9,854 nucleotides of DNA, taken from contig JAJYTI010000071.1 of NCBI GenBank assembly GCA_021793135.1, positions 1 to 9,854 on the forward strand, given 5' to 3'. The notes below the pieces were generated by a model. It was not told the origin of the DNA. It saw only the letters and a list, made by a program, of their open reading frames with translations, and searched no databases. Source of the DNA: Bacteroidota bacterium (GTDB lineage Bacteria > Bacteroidota > Bacteroidia > Flavobacteriales > Flavobacteriaceae). Positions 1-6,314 of this stretch are shown in pieces. Each line of letters opens with the position of its first letter. Within the stretch, counting starts at the first letter, position 1. The position numbers were made by a program, and so were the translations under genes.

Positions 1-40
1 AGTAGAAGCATTACGCTCGTTACATTCAAGATTTTTTTAA
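1..40 (+). CDS. lysC: C-terminal end of probable aspartate kinase (partial)
   Basis: Only the last 12 codons and the stop are present. Read from position 2 they give VEALRSLHSRFF followed by TAA at 38-40. This resembles the C-terminal helix of the ACT domain of aspartate kinases, which often ends in a short x-LHxxFF-like tail (E. coli LysC ends in a similar LHSNLF). The stop shares its last A with the ATG of the diaminopimelate decarboxylase gene, so the two are probably translationally coupled. Aspartate kinase makes 4-phospho-L-aspartate, the first step towards lysine, DAP, threonine and methionine, which fits a lysA neighbour. The identification rests on a very short tail plus context, so it is tentative. 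The rest of the gene lies outside the window. Confidence 0.6.
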   Translation, partial: VEALRSLHSRFF

Positions 41-1212
41 TGAATACAGAAATTAATATCATGACACATATAGCTATTGAAGAAATAGAAAATTTAAAAA
101 CTCCTTTCTATTATTATGATATGCGAGTTTTGAAAGAGATATTAACTACAGCAAAAGAAGCAGCAAATAAACGAAACTATCATATTCATTATGCAATTAA
201 AGCAAATAATAATCCTAAAATAATCTCTACTATTCAAGAACTCGGATTTGGTGCAGATTGTGTAAGTGGATTGGAAATTAAGAAAGCCTTAAAATATAAC
301 TTTAAAGCAAATGAGATATGTTTTGCTGGTGTTGGAAAAACCGATGCTGAAATAGAGTATGCGATTTCTAATAATATATTTTGTTTTAATGTAGAATCAA
401 AGGAGGAGATGGAAGTTATTGGCAGTATTGCAGATAAAATGGATTCCCCTACCCGAGTTGCTTTGCGGATCAATCCGAATATAGATGCGGCAACACATCA
501 TTATATTACTACTGGGTTAGAAGAAAATAAATTTGGTATTGCAAGTTGGAAGATTGATGAAGTTTTAGAAATAATTAAAAATCACAAAAACCTATCTATT
601 ATTGGATTACATTTTCATATAGGTTCTCAAATAATGAATTTGAATATTTACAAACAATTGTGTTATAAAGTAAATGAATGGAATCATCGATTTTTAGATA
701 AGGGGTATGATTTGCCTATTTTAAATGTAGGTGGAGGTTTAGGAATTAATTATAAGGAACCAGATAGAGAAGCTATTCCTGATTTTGAAGCATTCTTTCG
801 AGTTTTTGAAGAAAACTTACTTCCTAGAGAAAATCAAGAAATACATTTTGAGCTAGGTAGAGCTTTAGTGGGGAATTGTGGAAGTTTAATATCTAGAGTG
901 CTTTATATTAAAGAGGGTAAAACAACAGATGTCGCAATTCTTGATGCAGGAATGACAGAATTACTTAGACCCGCACTTTATCAAGCGAGTCATAGAATCG
1001 ATAAAATAGATTCTAAAATTTCAAAAGAATTACACACTTATGATGTTGTTGGTCCAATTTGCGAAAGCAGTGATTATTTTGGAAAAGCTGTACAATTACC
1101 AAAGTTAAATCGCGGTGATTTTATTGCAATACGTTCGGCGGGAGCTTATGGTGAAGTAATGGCTTCCCGATATAATCTTCGAAAACAATTTGGACATTAT
1201 TATAAAAATTAA
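40..1212 (+). CDS. lysA: Diaminopimelate decarboxylase
   Basis: This PLP-dependent fold-III decarboxylase converts meso-2,6-diaminopimelate to L-lysine plus CO2, the last step of lysine synthesis, in the cytoplasm. At 390 aa it is close to the usual family length. The PLP-binding lysine is K54 in YAIKANNNP. HFHIGSQ and GGGLGINY follow in the barrel, then E-L-G-R-A-L (the family's EPGR phosphate-binding motif with Leu for Pro). The second domain has LDAGMTELLRPALY, and GPICESSD contains the catalytic cysteine C341. AGAYGEVMASRYN closes the active site. The DAGM...RPALY and CESSD motifs separate it from ornithine/arginine and carboxynorspermidine decarboxylases. The ATG at 40 was chosen because it overlaps the upstream stop (TAATG); a second ATG at 61 (residue 8) is also possible. 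A strong hairpin begins six bases after the stop codon. Confidence 0.93.
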   Translation: MNTEINIMTHIAIEEIENLKTPFYYYDMRVLKEILTTAKEAANKRNYHIHYAIKANNNPKIISTIQELGFGADCVSGLEIKKALKYNFKANEICFAGVGKTDAEIEYAISNNIFCFNVESKEEMEVIGSIADKMDSPTRVALRINPNIDAATHHYITTGLEENKFGIASWKIDEVLEIIKNHKNLSIIGLHFHIGSQIMNLNIYKQLCYKVNEWNHRFLDKGYDLPILNVGGGLGINYKEPDREAIPDFEAFFRVFEENLLPRENQEIHFELGRALVGNCGSLISRVLYIKEGKTTDVAILDAGMTELLRPALYQASHRIDKIDSKISKELHTYDVVGPICESSDYFGKAVQLPKLNRGDFIAIRSAGAYGEVMASRYNLRKQFGHYYKN

Positions 1213-1622
1213 AACAGTACAATGCATGCTTCTATGTTACCTAGGTAGGAGCATGCATTGTAAAGATAGGTTCAGGTTTTAAAAGAACTCAATAAGTTGT
1301 TTTAAGATTTAAATTAGTTCTTCAAAAAAATAATATTTTTTTAATCTTTATTTTTCATTTTTAGATCAATATTTACATTCTTTTATTAACAATTTCTGTT
1401 TCTTTTTAAGATATTGTACCCTTAAATAATTCAATTAATCTTTTGAATGTTATATTGAATCTACACCTAATTTGATAAATAAAATTATGGAAGATTCTTG
1501 GTTACTCTTCTTTGCAATTCCATATCCATTAATAAATAATATTTTATTCGATTTTAAAAATTTGATTTTTATTTAGTACCAGCTTAATTATGTATTGTAA
1601 TTGAGAAGATGCTAATAAGTAT
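1213..1622. other. 410-base AT-rich intergenic region
   Basis: This gap between the convergent lysA and outer-membrane barrel genes is very AT-rich. It holds the lysA-proximal hairpin (1218-1262), a weak 7-bp inverted repeat (AAGAACT at 1283-1289 with AGTTCTT at 1316-1322), and an A-tract/T-tract block around 1325-1343 that may be intrinsically bent. A 29-codon open frame (1487-1576, plus) encodes a hydrophobic peptide but has no support as a gene. I see no RNA gene, no recognisable gene remnant and no clear promoter here. Confidence 0.6.
1218..1262. terminator. Hairpin downstream of lysA, possible terminator
   Basis: A perfect 13-bp inverted repeat, TACAATGCATGCT at 1218-1230 and AGCATGCATTGTA at 1250-1262, flanks a 19-base loop. 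The loop itself contains the palindrome TACCTAGGTA (1238-1247). The hairpin begins 6 bases after the lysA stop, as expected for a 3'-end structure. No T-run follows it on the plus strand. Read on the minus strand it is followed by TGTTTTAATTTTT, so it fits an intrinsic terminator better for minus-strand transcription coming from the outer-membrane barrel gene. It may act in both directions, or mainly protect the lysA mRNA end. Confidence 0.5.
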
Positions 1623-2408
1623 TTAGAAAGAATATCCAATGCTTAAACCAGTTCGAAATCCTGCCCAAGGAATATTTCCCCAAATTTTAGCTCCGTGATT
1701 ATTCACTTCATATTTTACATCATTTAGCTCTTCATGTATATCTTGAGCAAAATCTCTGATTTCATTTTGTTGTTCTGGAGTTAGTTCTTGATGAACAGAA
1801 ACTTCTAATTTTCCGCCACCGTAATTTCCTCCAATTATTTGCCAATCTAGATGCCAATTATCTGCAATTTTCCATTGTATACCAACGTAAATTCCTCCAG
1901 TCCATGAACGTAAATCTCCCTCTAAAGGTAAGCTTGTATTGAAATTCAAGCCATTTTCCTCCCAGTTCAAGTAATAATCATAATCAATATCAATATTTTC
2001 ATATTTAAAAAAACCTGCTATATAAAATCCTTTAAAAGCTCCAGATTTTCCAAGATATACTTTAACCTCGGGACTTAACCACCAATTCCCATATTCTAAT
2101 TTATCTATATCAAAAGCATTATCTAAATAACCTTTTCCATCTTCCCCAAACATTTTTTGAAAGTAACTTTTAAAAGGAGCATCACTTTTAGGACGATAAT
2201 TAGCAGTTAATCCTAATGTCCATCTTTTAGAAAGTTTTCGTTCGTAATTTAATGATCCTGTTTTCCATAATAATGGAACAAAGTTAAATTTGACTTGATT
2301 ATTCGCTTGAAATGTAGGATCTTCAGGTATTTCTGTAATTCCATTTTGTGCTACTCCACTGATGCTGTAAAACAAAAATAAGATTAGAATTGACTTGTAG
2401 AATTTCAT
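1623..2408 (-). CDS. Outer-membrane beta-barrel protein, DUF3575-like
   Basis: A 261-aa secreted protein with an N-terminal signal peptide (about residues 1-20, hydrophobic core ILILFLFY, likely cleavage after GVA before Q21). The mature part consists of alternating aromatic/hydrophobic strands rich in Gly, Trp and Tyr, and it ends in GYSF with a terminal Phe, typical of barrels inserted by the BAM machinery. The opening segment (QVKFNFVPLLWKTGSLNYER, then LSKRWTLGL) resembles the DUF3575 family, whose members are common and mostly uncharacterised in Bacteroidota. A charged, probably helical insert (about residues 207-235, QELTPEQQNEIRDFAQDI onward) interrupts the barrel before its last strands and is probably a loop or a periplasmic turn. 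Substrate and role are unknown. The gene is divergent from the CarboxypepD_reg-like gene and convergent with lysA, and looks monocistronic. Confidence 0.75.
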   Translation of the reverse strand: MKFYKSILILFLFYSISGVAQNGITEIPEDPTFQANNQVKFNFVPLLWKTGSLNYERKLSKRWTLGLTANYRPKSDAPFKSYFQKMFGEDGKGYLDNAFDIDKLEYGNWWLSPEVKVYLGKSGAFKGFYIAGFFKYENIDIDYDYYLNWEENGLNFNTSLPLEGDLRSWTGGIYVGIQWKIADNWHLDWQIIGGNYGGGKLEVSVHQELTPEQQNEIRDFAQDIHEELNDVKYEVNNHGAKIWGNIPWAGFRTGLSIGYSF

Positions 2409-2447
2409 AGTTAAATATATTAAAAGGTTAGTTATATATAATTATAC

Positions 2448-2481
2448 TAAAAATATTAATAAGTATCTTAATAAAATTCAA
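2448..2481 (-). promoter_or_regulatory. Possible promoter of the outer-membrane barrel gene
   Basis: On the minus strand, TTG (plus positions 2479-2481) is followed after 23 bases by TATTTTTA (plus positions 2448-2455), a one-mismatch match to the Bacteroidota -7 element TAnnTTTG. It would leave a leader of about 35 bases before the ATG at 2408. The region is so AT-rich that chance matches are likely, so this is only a candidate. Confidence 0.28.
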
Positions 2482-2540
2482 AAAAGAAGCGAATTATAAT
2501 TTGGTTGACTCGTTAATTATTATTTAAATTCAGAATTTTA

Positions 2541-2579
2541 TATAGAAAGTTTTGTAATTTGCTAAGGTTACTTTCTATA
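2541..2579. promoter_or_regulatory. Perfect 10-bp dyad just upstream of the CarboxypepD_reg-like gene
   Basis: TATAGAAAGT (2541-2550) and ACTTTCTATA (2570-2579) form a perfect inverted repeat separated by 19 bases. The dyad ends three bases before the ATG at 2583. It brackets TTTTG and TAATTTG, both close to a Bacteroidota -7 element, so it could be an operator around the promoter. If transcribed, it would form a 5'-leader hairpin next to the start codon. Neither role is shown by the sequence alone. Confidence 0.4.
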
Positions 2580-2582
2580 GCT

Positions 2583-3359
2583 ATGTTAAATTTTCGATTT
2601 ATTTTCCTGTTTGGATTAATAGCATTTCCATTCGTTTCTAATGCACAAAATGATGCAAGAAAAGAGATTGAAGGAAAATTACTATCTATTTCAGATGATT
2701 TATTTCTGGAGAGTGTATATATCTATAATAAACAATCTGGAAAAGGTAGGTTGAGTGATTCTTCTGGAGATTTTATACTTTCTGTTCGTGAAGGAGATAC
2801 TATCTCGGTTTCGGCATTACAAATAAAATCTGTAGAAATGGTAATCGAAAAAATGCATATAAATGATGCATTTATCACTCTAAACGTAGAGCCAAGTATG
2901 GAATACTTAGAAGAAATTCTTTTAAGTAATCGTAGTTTAACTGGAAACTTGGATTTAGATATGAAAAATATTCCTTTAGAACCTGTCGTTACTTCTTTAG
3001 ATTTAGGATTTGGTCCTCCTAAGTATGATATGACAAAGGGTGAACGATTAATGCATTCTGCGGGCTCATCACCAATTGAATATTTAATGGCTGTTCTATC
3101 GGGTAATTTAGCCCAGATAAAAAGAAGAATTACAATTGAAGAAAGACAAAATAAAATTCGTAAAATTACTAGTAAAATGCCTACGTCATTTTACGTCAAC
3201 CAATTAAAAATACCTCGCAAAAATGTCCCTCATTTTCTAGAATTCTGTGAATCTATAAATAATATTGATCGGATTGTCAGTATGGAATTGATGGATTTCG
3301 TTGAATTTATGCAACAAATCGTTGTGGAATACAAAGAAGTATATCCAGAAAGATTTTAA
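2583..3359 (+). CDS. Secreted CarboxypepD_reg-like domain protein
   Basis: A 258-aa protein of the type usually annotated in Bacteroidota as carboxypeptidase-like regulatory domain-containing protein. Residues 1-21 form a signal peptide with probable cleavage at SNA before Q22. Residues about 28-105 form an Ig-like/transthyretin-like beta domain: EIEGKLL at the first strand, then VYIYNKQSGKGRLSD, GDFILSVREGD and ITLNVEPS, matching the pattern of domains found in TonB-dependent receptors and surface proteins. The remaining ~145 residues are charged and largely helical (GERLMHSAGSSPIEYLMAVLSG, then a basic stretch near KRRITIEERQNKIRK). They match no enzyme motif I know, although the arrangement recurs in flavobacterial proteins. 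The frame can be opened at a TTG at 2559, but the ATG at 2583 was chosen because the signal peptide begins there. Exact function is unknown; a periplasmic or envelope role is inferred. Confidence 0.72.
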   Translation: MLNFRFIFLFGLIAFPFVSNAQNDARKEIEGKLLSISDDLFLESVYIYNKQSGKGRLSDSSGDFILSVREGDTISVSALQIKSVEMVIEKMHINDAFITLNVEPSMEYLEEILLSNRSLTGNLDLDMKNIPLEPVVTSLDLGFGPPKYDMTKGERLMHSAGSSPIEYLMAVLSGNLAQIKRRITIEERQNKIRKITSKMPTSFYVNQLKIPRKNVPHFLEFCESINNIDRIVSMELMDFVEFMQQIVVEYKEVYPERF

Positions 3360-3576
3360 TTCCATTAAATTGTAGTTTTAAAACATAAGCTCATATCCGT
3401 CAAATACTACTACTCCCCCTATTCTATTTCTGTATTGTCTTATTGTATCTTTATAACATACACTACTTTAGGCATATAGCTGCATTTAGTTTATCCTTCT
3501 ATTATTTTTTATTCTAACATATGCTAAAGGCTTATCTAGCGGGCTTTTCAAAGTGTAGATTAGTCCACTACTTTTC

Positions 3577-3607
3577 TTGTTTATAGTTATTCTAATTAAT
3601 ACATTTG
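3577..3607 (+). promoter_or_regulatory. Bacteroidota-type promoter of the siderophore importer operon
   Basis: TTG at 3577-3579 and TACATTTG at 3600-3607 are separated by 20 bases, a full match to the -33 TTG / -7 TAnnTTTG consensus of the Bacteroidota primary sigma factor. The ATG of the first permease starts 12 bases after the last base of the -7 element, so the predicted mRNA leader is only about 5-7 nt, close to leaderless. A short dyad TAGT-CC-ACTA (3561-3570) sits just upstream of the -33 element. I could not recognise a classical Fur box, so iron control is not shown by the sequence. Confidence 0.65.
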
Positions 3608-3618
3608 CATAACTTATA

Positions 3619-4590
3619 ATGAGTCTAAATAAAGATATTTTGCGAACCTTTTTATTTGTGTTACTTTTTGCTGTATTGGTGATTGCGTCATTGGCTATTG
3701 GTGTAAAGCAAATTAGTTGGTTAGATTTTACAAATTGGCAAAATTCAGAGGCTCCTGTTTTCTTTATAAGCAGAATACCTCGAACAGTGGCTTTAATTTT
3801 AGCAGGAGTTGGCCTAAGTATTAGTGGGTTAATTATGCAGCAGATATCATTAAATAAATTTGTATCGCCTACTACTGCTGGAACATTAGATGCTGCTAAA
3901 TTGGGGATATTAATCAGTATGATTATGCTTCCTGGTATGGCAAGTTTATACCAAATGGGATTTGCTTTTCTATTTACTGTTTTGGCGAGTTTAGTTTTTA
4001 TGCAAATGCTTAAACGTATTCAGCATAGAAGTTTAATATATATTCCGTTATTAGGAATTATGTTTGGAAATGTATTGGCGGCAATTGGAACCTTCTTTGC
4101 ATATAAGTTTGATATTGTTCAAAATATGGAGACTTGGCTTATAGGAGATTTTTCTAAGGTACTCAAAGGAAATTATGAGCTGATATACATAAGCTTGCCA
4201 GTTGTAGCTTTGACGTATTTATACGCAAATAAGTTAACAACTTTGGGACTCGGAAAAGATATGGCAAAAAACCTTGGAGTTAATTATGATTTGATTGTTT
4301 TGGTAGGTTTGATTTGCGTATCACTTACTGTAAGTGCTGTGATGATAACTGCTGGTGCTATTCCTTTTATAGGATTAATTGTTCCAAATATAGTAAGTCT
4401 ATTTTATGGAGATAATTTGAAACGCTCCTTGCCTATTACAGCACTATTTGGAGCTATCTTATTACTATTTAGTGATATAATAAGTAGATTGATTATTTAT
4501 CCCTATGAAATACCTATTGGTTTGACTATAGGTATTATTGGAGGAATTATTTTCTTAGTATTCATCGGTAAACGTATGCGATATGCTTAA
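3619..4590 (+). CDS. Ferric-siderophore ABC transporter permease 1 (FecCD family, VctD/CeuB/YclN-like)
   Basis: A 323-aa inner-membrane protein with about nine or ten hydrophobic helices, one subunit of the permease pair of a BtuCD-type importer for ferric siderophores. The FecCD signature near the N-terminus is visible as SRIPRTVALILAG (R52, P54, R55), followed by GLIMQQISLNKFVSPTTAG, the equivalent of the family's N-P-L-A-x-P stretch. The coupling region that contacts the ATPase is AGAIPFIGLIVPN (residues 245-257), followed by YGDNLKRSLP; the N in place of the usual H after P is typical of the VctD/YclN subgroup as I recall it. The stop overlaps the start of the second permease by 8 nt, so the two are cotranslated. 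The start codon is fixed by the promoter 12 bases upstream and the lack of an in-frame alternative nearby. The specific subgroup is inferred from sequence style and gene order. Confidence 0.9.
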   Translation: MSLNKDILRTFLFVLLFAVLVIASLAIGVKQISWLDFTNWQNSEAPVFFISRIPRTVALILAGVGLSISGLIMQQISLNKFVSPTTAGTLDAAKLGILISMIMLPGMASLYQMGFAFLFTVLASLVFMQMLKRIQHRSLIYIPLLGIMFGNVLAAIGTFFAYKFDIVQNMETWLIGDFSKVLKGNYELIYISLPVVALTYLYANKLTTLGLGKDMAKNLGVNYDLIVLVGLICVSLTVSAVMITAGAIPFIGLIVPNIVSLFYGDNLKRSLPITALFGAILLLFSDIISRLIIYPYEIPIGLTIGIIGGIIFLVFIGKRMRYA

Positions 4591-5527
4591 AAAAAGAATT
4601 CTTCTCCTTGTGGGCTTAGCAATATTAGTAATACTAGTTTACATGTTTACTATGTTAGGAACTAGACCAGACTATGTGTTACCACGACGTGCAATTAAAG
4701 TCGCTGCAATGGTACTTATAGCTTGTAGCGTAGGATATTCGTCTGTGGTTTTTCAAACTATAACAAACAACAGAATTCTTACACCTTCTATAATGGGATT
4801 TGAATCGGTCTATATTTTATTTCAATCTTTTATAGTTTTTTTATACGGAGATGCAACTTTTCAGGTTATTCAATCTCAGGAAAATTTTGTATTTTCAGTA
4901 TTACTAATGTTTGGATTTGCATTGATTTTATATTTCACAATGTTCCGAAAAGAAAATGTAAACGTATATTTTCTATTATTAGTTGGGTTGATATTAGGGT
5001 CTATTTTTGGAAGTATGACATCTTTTATGCAAATGATAATTGATCCGAATGAATTTTCGGTAATTCAAAAATCATTATTTGCAAGCTTCAATAATATCAA
5101 TACCGAATTGTTGGGTATATCTGCTATTACTTTAATTATTAGTTTGTTAATTGGTAGTCGATTGTTACACAACTTAGACGTTTTATCGTTGGGAAAAGAA
5201 CACGCTATAAATTTAGGAGTGAATTACCAGCGGTTAGTACAGGTTAGTCTATTAATTATTGCAGTACAAGTGTCTATTTCTACTGCATTAGTTGGACCAA
5301 TAACCTTTTTAGGAATCCTTATTGCTAACTTAAGTTATGAGTTTATACCTTCTTATAAACACAGGCATACCATATTAGGAGCAAGTCTAATGGGGATTTT
5401 ATTAATAATTGGAGGACAGTATTTAGTGGAACATGTATTTAACATGGGTACCACTATCAGTATACTAATAAACTTTGTAGGAGGATTATATTTTATAATT
5501 CTTCTACTCAAAAGCCGTAAAATATGA
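4583..5527 (+). CDS. Ferric-siderophore ABC transporter permease 2 (FecCD family, VctG/CeuC/YclO-like)
   Basis: A 314-aa polytopic inner-membrane protein that pairs with the preceding permease to form the translocation channel. LPRRAIKVAAMVLIACSVG (from L33) replaces the more usual R-x-P-R signature. It is followed by FQTITNNRILTPSIMGFES (57-75), the LTPxIMGF form that marks the VctG/YclO subgroup. The ATPase-contact loop is LVGPITFLGILIANL (236-250). The C-terminus has IINxxGGxYFIxLL-type spacing (INFVGGLYFIILLLKS). The ATG lies inside the end of the first permease gene (8-nt overlap), and the stop overlaps the ATPase start by 4 nt (ATGA), which suggests stoichiometric coupled translation. 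It diverges more from the generic FecC/FecD pattern than its partner, which is normal for this subgroup. Confidence 0.9.
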   Translation: MLKKRILLLVGLAILVILVYMFTMLGTRPDYVLPRRAIKVAAMVLIACSVGYSSVVFQTITNNRILTPSIMGFESVYILFQSFIVFLYGDATFQVIQSQENFVFSVLLMFGFALILYFTMFRKENVNVYFLLLVGLILGSIFGSMTSFMQMIIDPNEFSVIQKSLFASFNNINTELLGISAITLIISLLIGSRLLHNLDVLSLGKEHAINLGVNYQRLVQVSLLIIAVQVSISTALVGPITFLGILIANLSYEFIPSYKHRHTILGASLMGILLIIGGQYLVEHVFNMGTTISILINFVGGLYFIILLLKSRKI

Positions 5528-6285
5528 TTACTGTAAAAAAAGTAAATAAACGATATGGAGAATTCCGTGTATTAGATGATTTGTCGATTAGTTTTCCTAA
5601 AGGGAAAGTAACTTCACTAATTGGTGGAAACGGAACTGGAAAAAGTACGCTTTTGGGAGTTGTAAGTAAATTACTAAACAAAGACTCTGGAAATGTTTTT
5701 GTCGTAGATCAAGATATATCCGATATATCGAGTAAAGAATTTGCTACTAGATTATCATTCTTAAAGCAATCTAATCATACACACATCCGACTTAAAGTTA
5801 GAGAACTTGTTTGTTTTGGTAGATTTCCATACAATCGCGGTAAGCGTATGTGTTCTGAAGATTGTTGTATAGTAGATCGTGCGCTAAATTTCATGGAGTT
5901 AGAAGATATTGCAGATAAATATATCGATGAATTAAGTGGTGGACAAAGACAAAGAGCTTATTTAGCGATGGTTCTAGCACAAGACACAGAGTATGTATTG
6001 TTAGATGAACCCTTAAATAATTTGGATATGAAATATTCGGTTCAAATCATGCGAACACTTCAGAAATTAGCTAAAGAATTTGGTAAGACTGTTATTATTA
6101 TTGTTCACGATATAAATATTGCAGCATATTACTCCGATTACATCGCTGCATTAAAGGATGGTGCTATAAAATACTTTGGTAAAACCGAAGAAATTATTAA
6201 ACCAGAAATATTAAAAGAAATATTTGGTCTTGATTTCGAAGTAATTCAACGAAATGGAAAACCAGTATGTTTATATTATAATTAA
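5524..6285 (+). CDS. Ferric-siderophore ABC transporter ATP-binding protein (VctC/CeuD/YclP-like)
   Basis: A 253-aa ABC ATPase that powers import through the two permeases encoded just upstream. All nucleotide-binding motifs are present: Walker A GGNGTGKST (34-42), Q-loop Q82, signature LSGGQ (137-141) followed by RQRAYLAMVLAQ, Walker B YVLLDEP with D161 and catalytic E162, D-loop NNLD, and the H-loop histidine H195 in IIVHDIN. The Walker A has Gly-Thr substitutions relative to the common GPNGAGKST but keeps the catalytic Lys40. The length and C-terminal stretch (KPEILKEIFGLDFEV) match the FepC/FhuC-type siderophore class rather than amino-acid or drug exporters. The start overlaps the preceding stop by 4 nt, and the lipoprotein gene follows after 29 nt. 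Confidence 0.93.
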   Translation: MITVKKVNKRYGEFRVLDDLSISFPKGKVTSLIGGNGTGKSTLLGVVSKLLNKDSGNVFVVDQDISDISSKEFATRLSFLKQSNHTHIRLKVRELVCFGRFPYNRGKRMCSEDCCIVDRALNFMELEDIADKYIDELSGGQRQRAYLAMVLAQDTEYVLLDEPLNNLDMKYSVQIMRTLQKLAKEFGKTVIIIVHDINIAAYYSDYIAALKDGAIKYFGKTEEIIKPEILKEIFGLDFEVIQRNGKPVCLYYN

Positions 6286-6314
6286 AAAATTCAAACCTAA
6301 AAATTATTTTACCA

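Noticed and set aside
234..473. Minus-strand open frame within lysA
   Set aside because: It lies fully inside the clearly supported lysA frame and shows no domain features; it is an antisense shadow.
2559..2582. TTG start extending the CarboxypepD_reg-like protein by 8 residues
   Set aside because: The signal peptide begins at the ATG at 2583; the extension would add residues before it and overlap the dyad.
3395..3450. Short CTACTACTACT and GTATTGT-type repeats in the gap before the importer operon
   Set aside because: They are too short and irregular for a CRISPR, tandem-repeat or binding-site array, and no coding remnant is visible.
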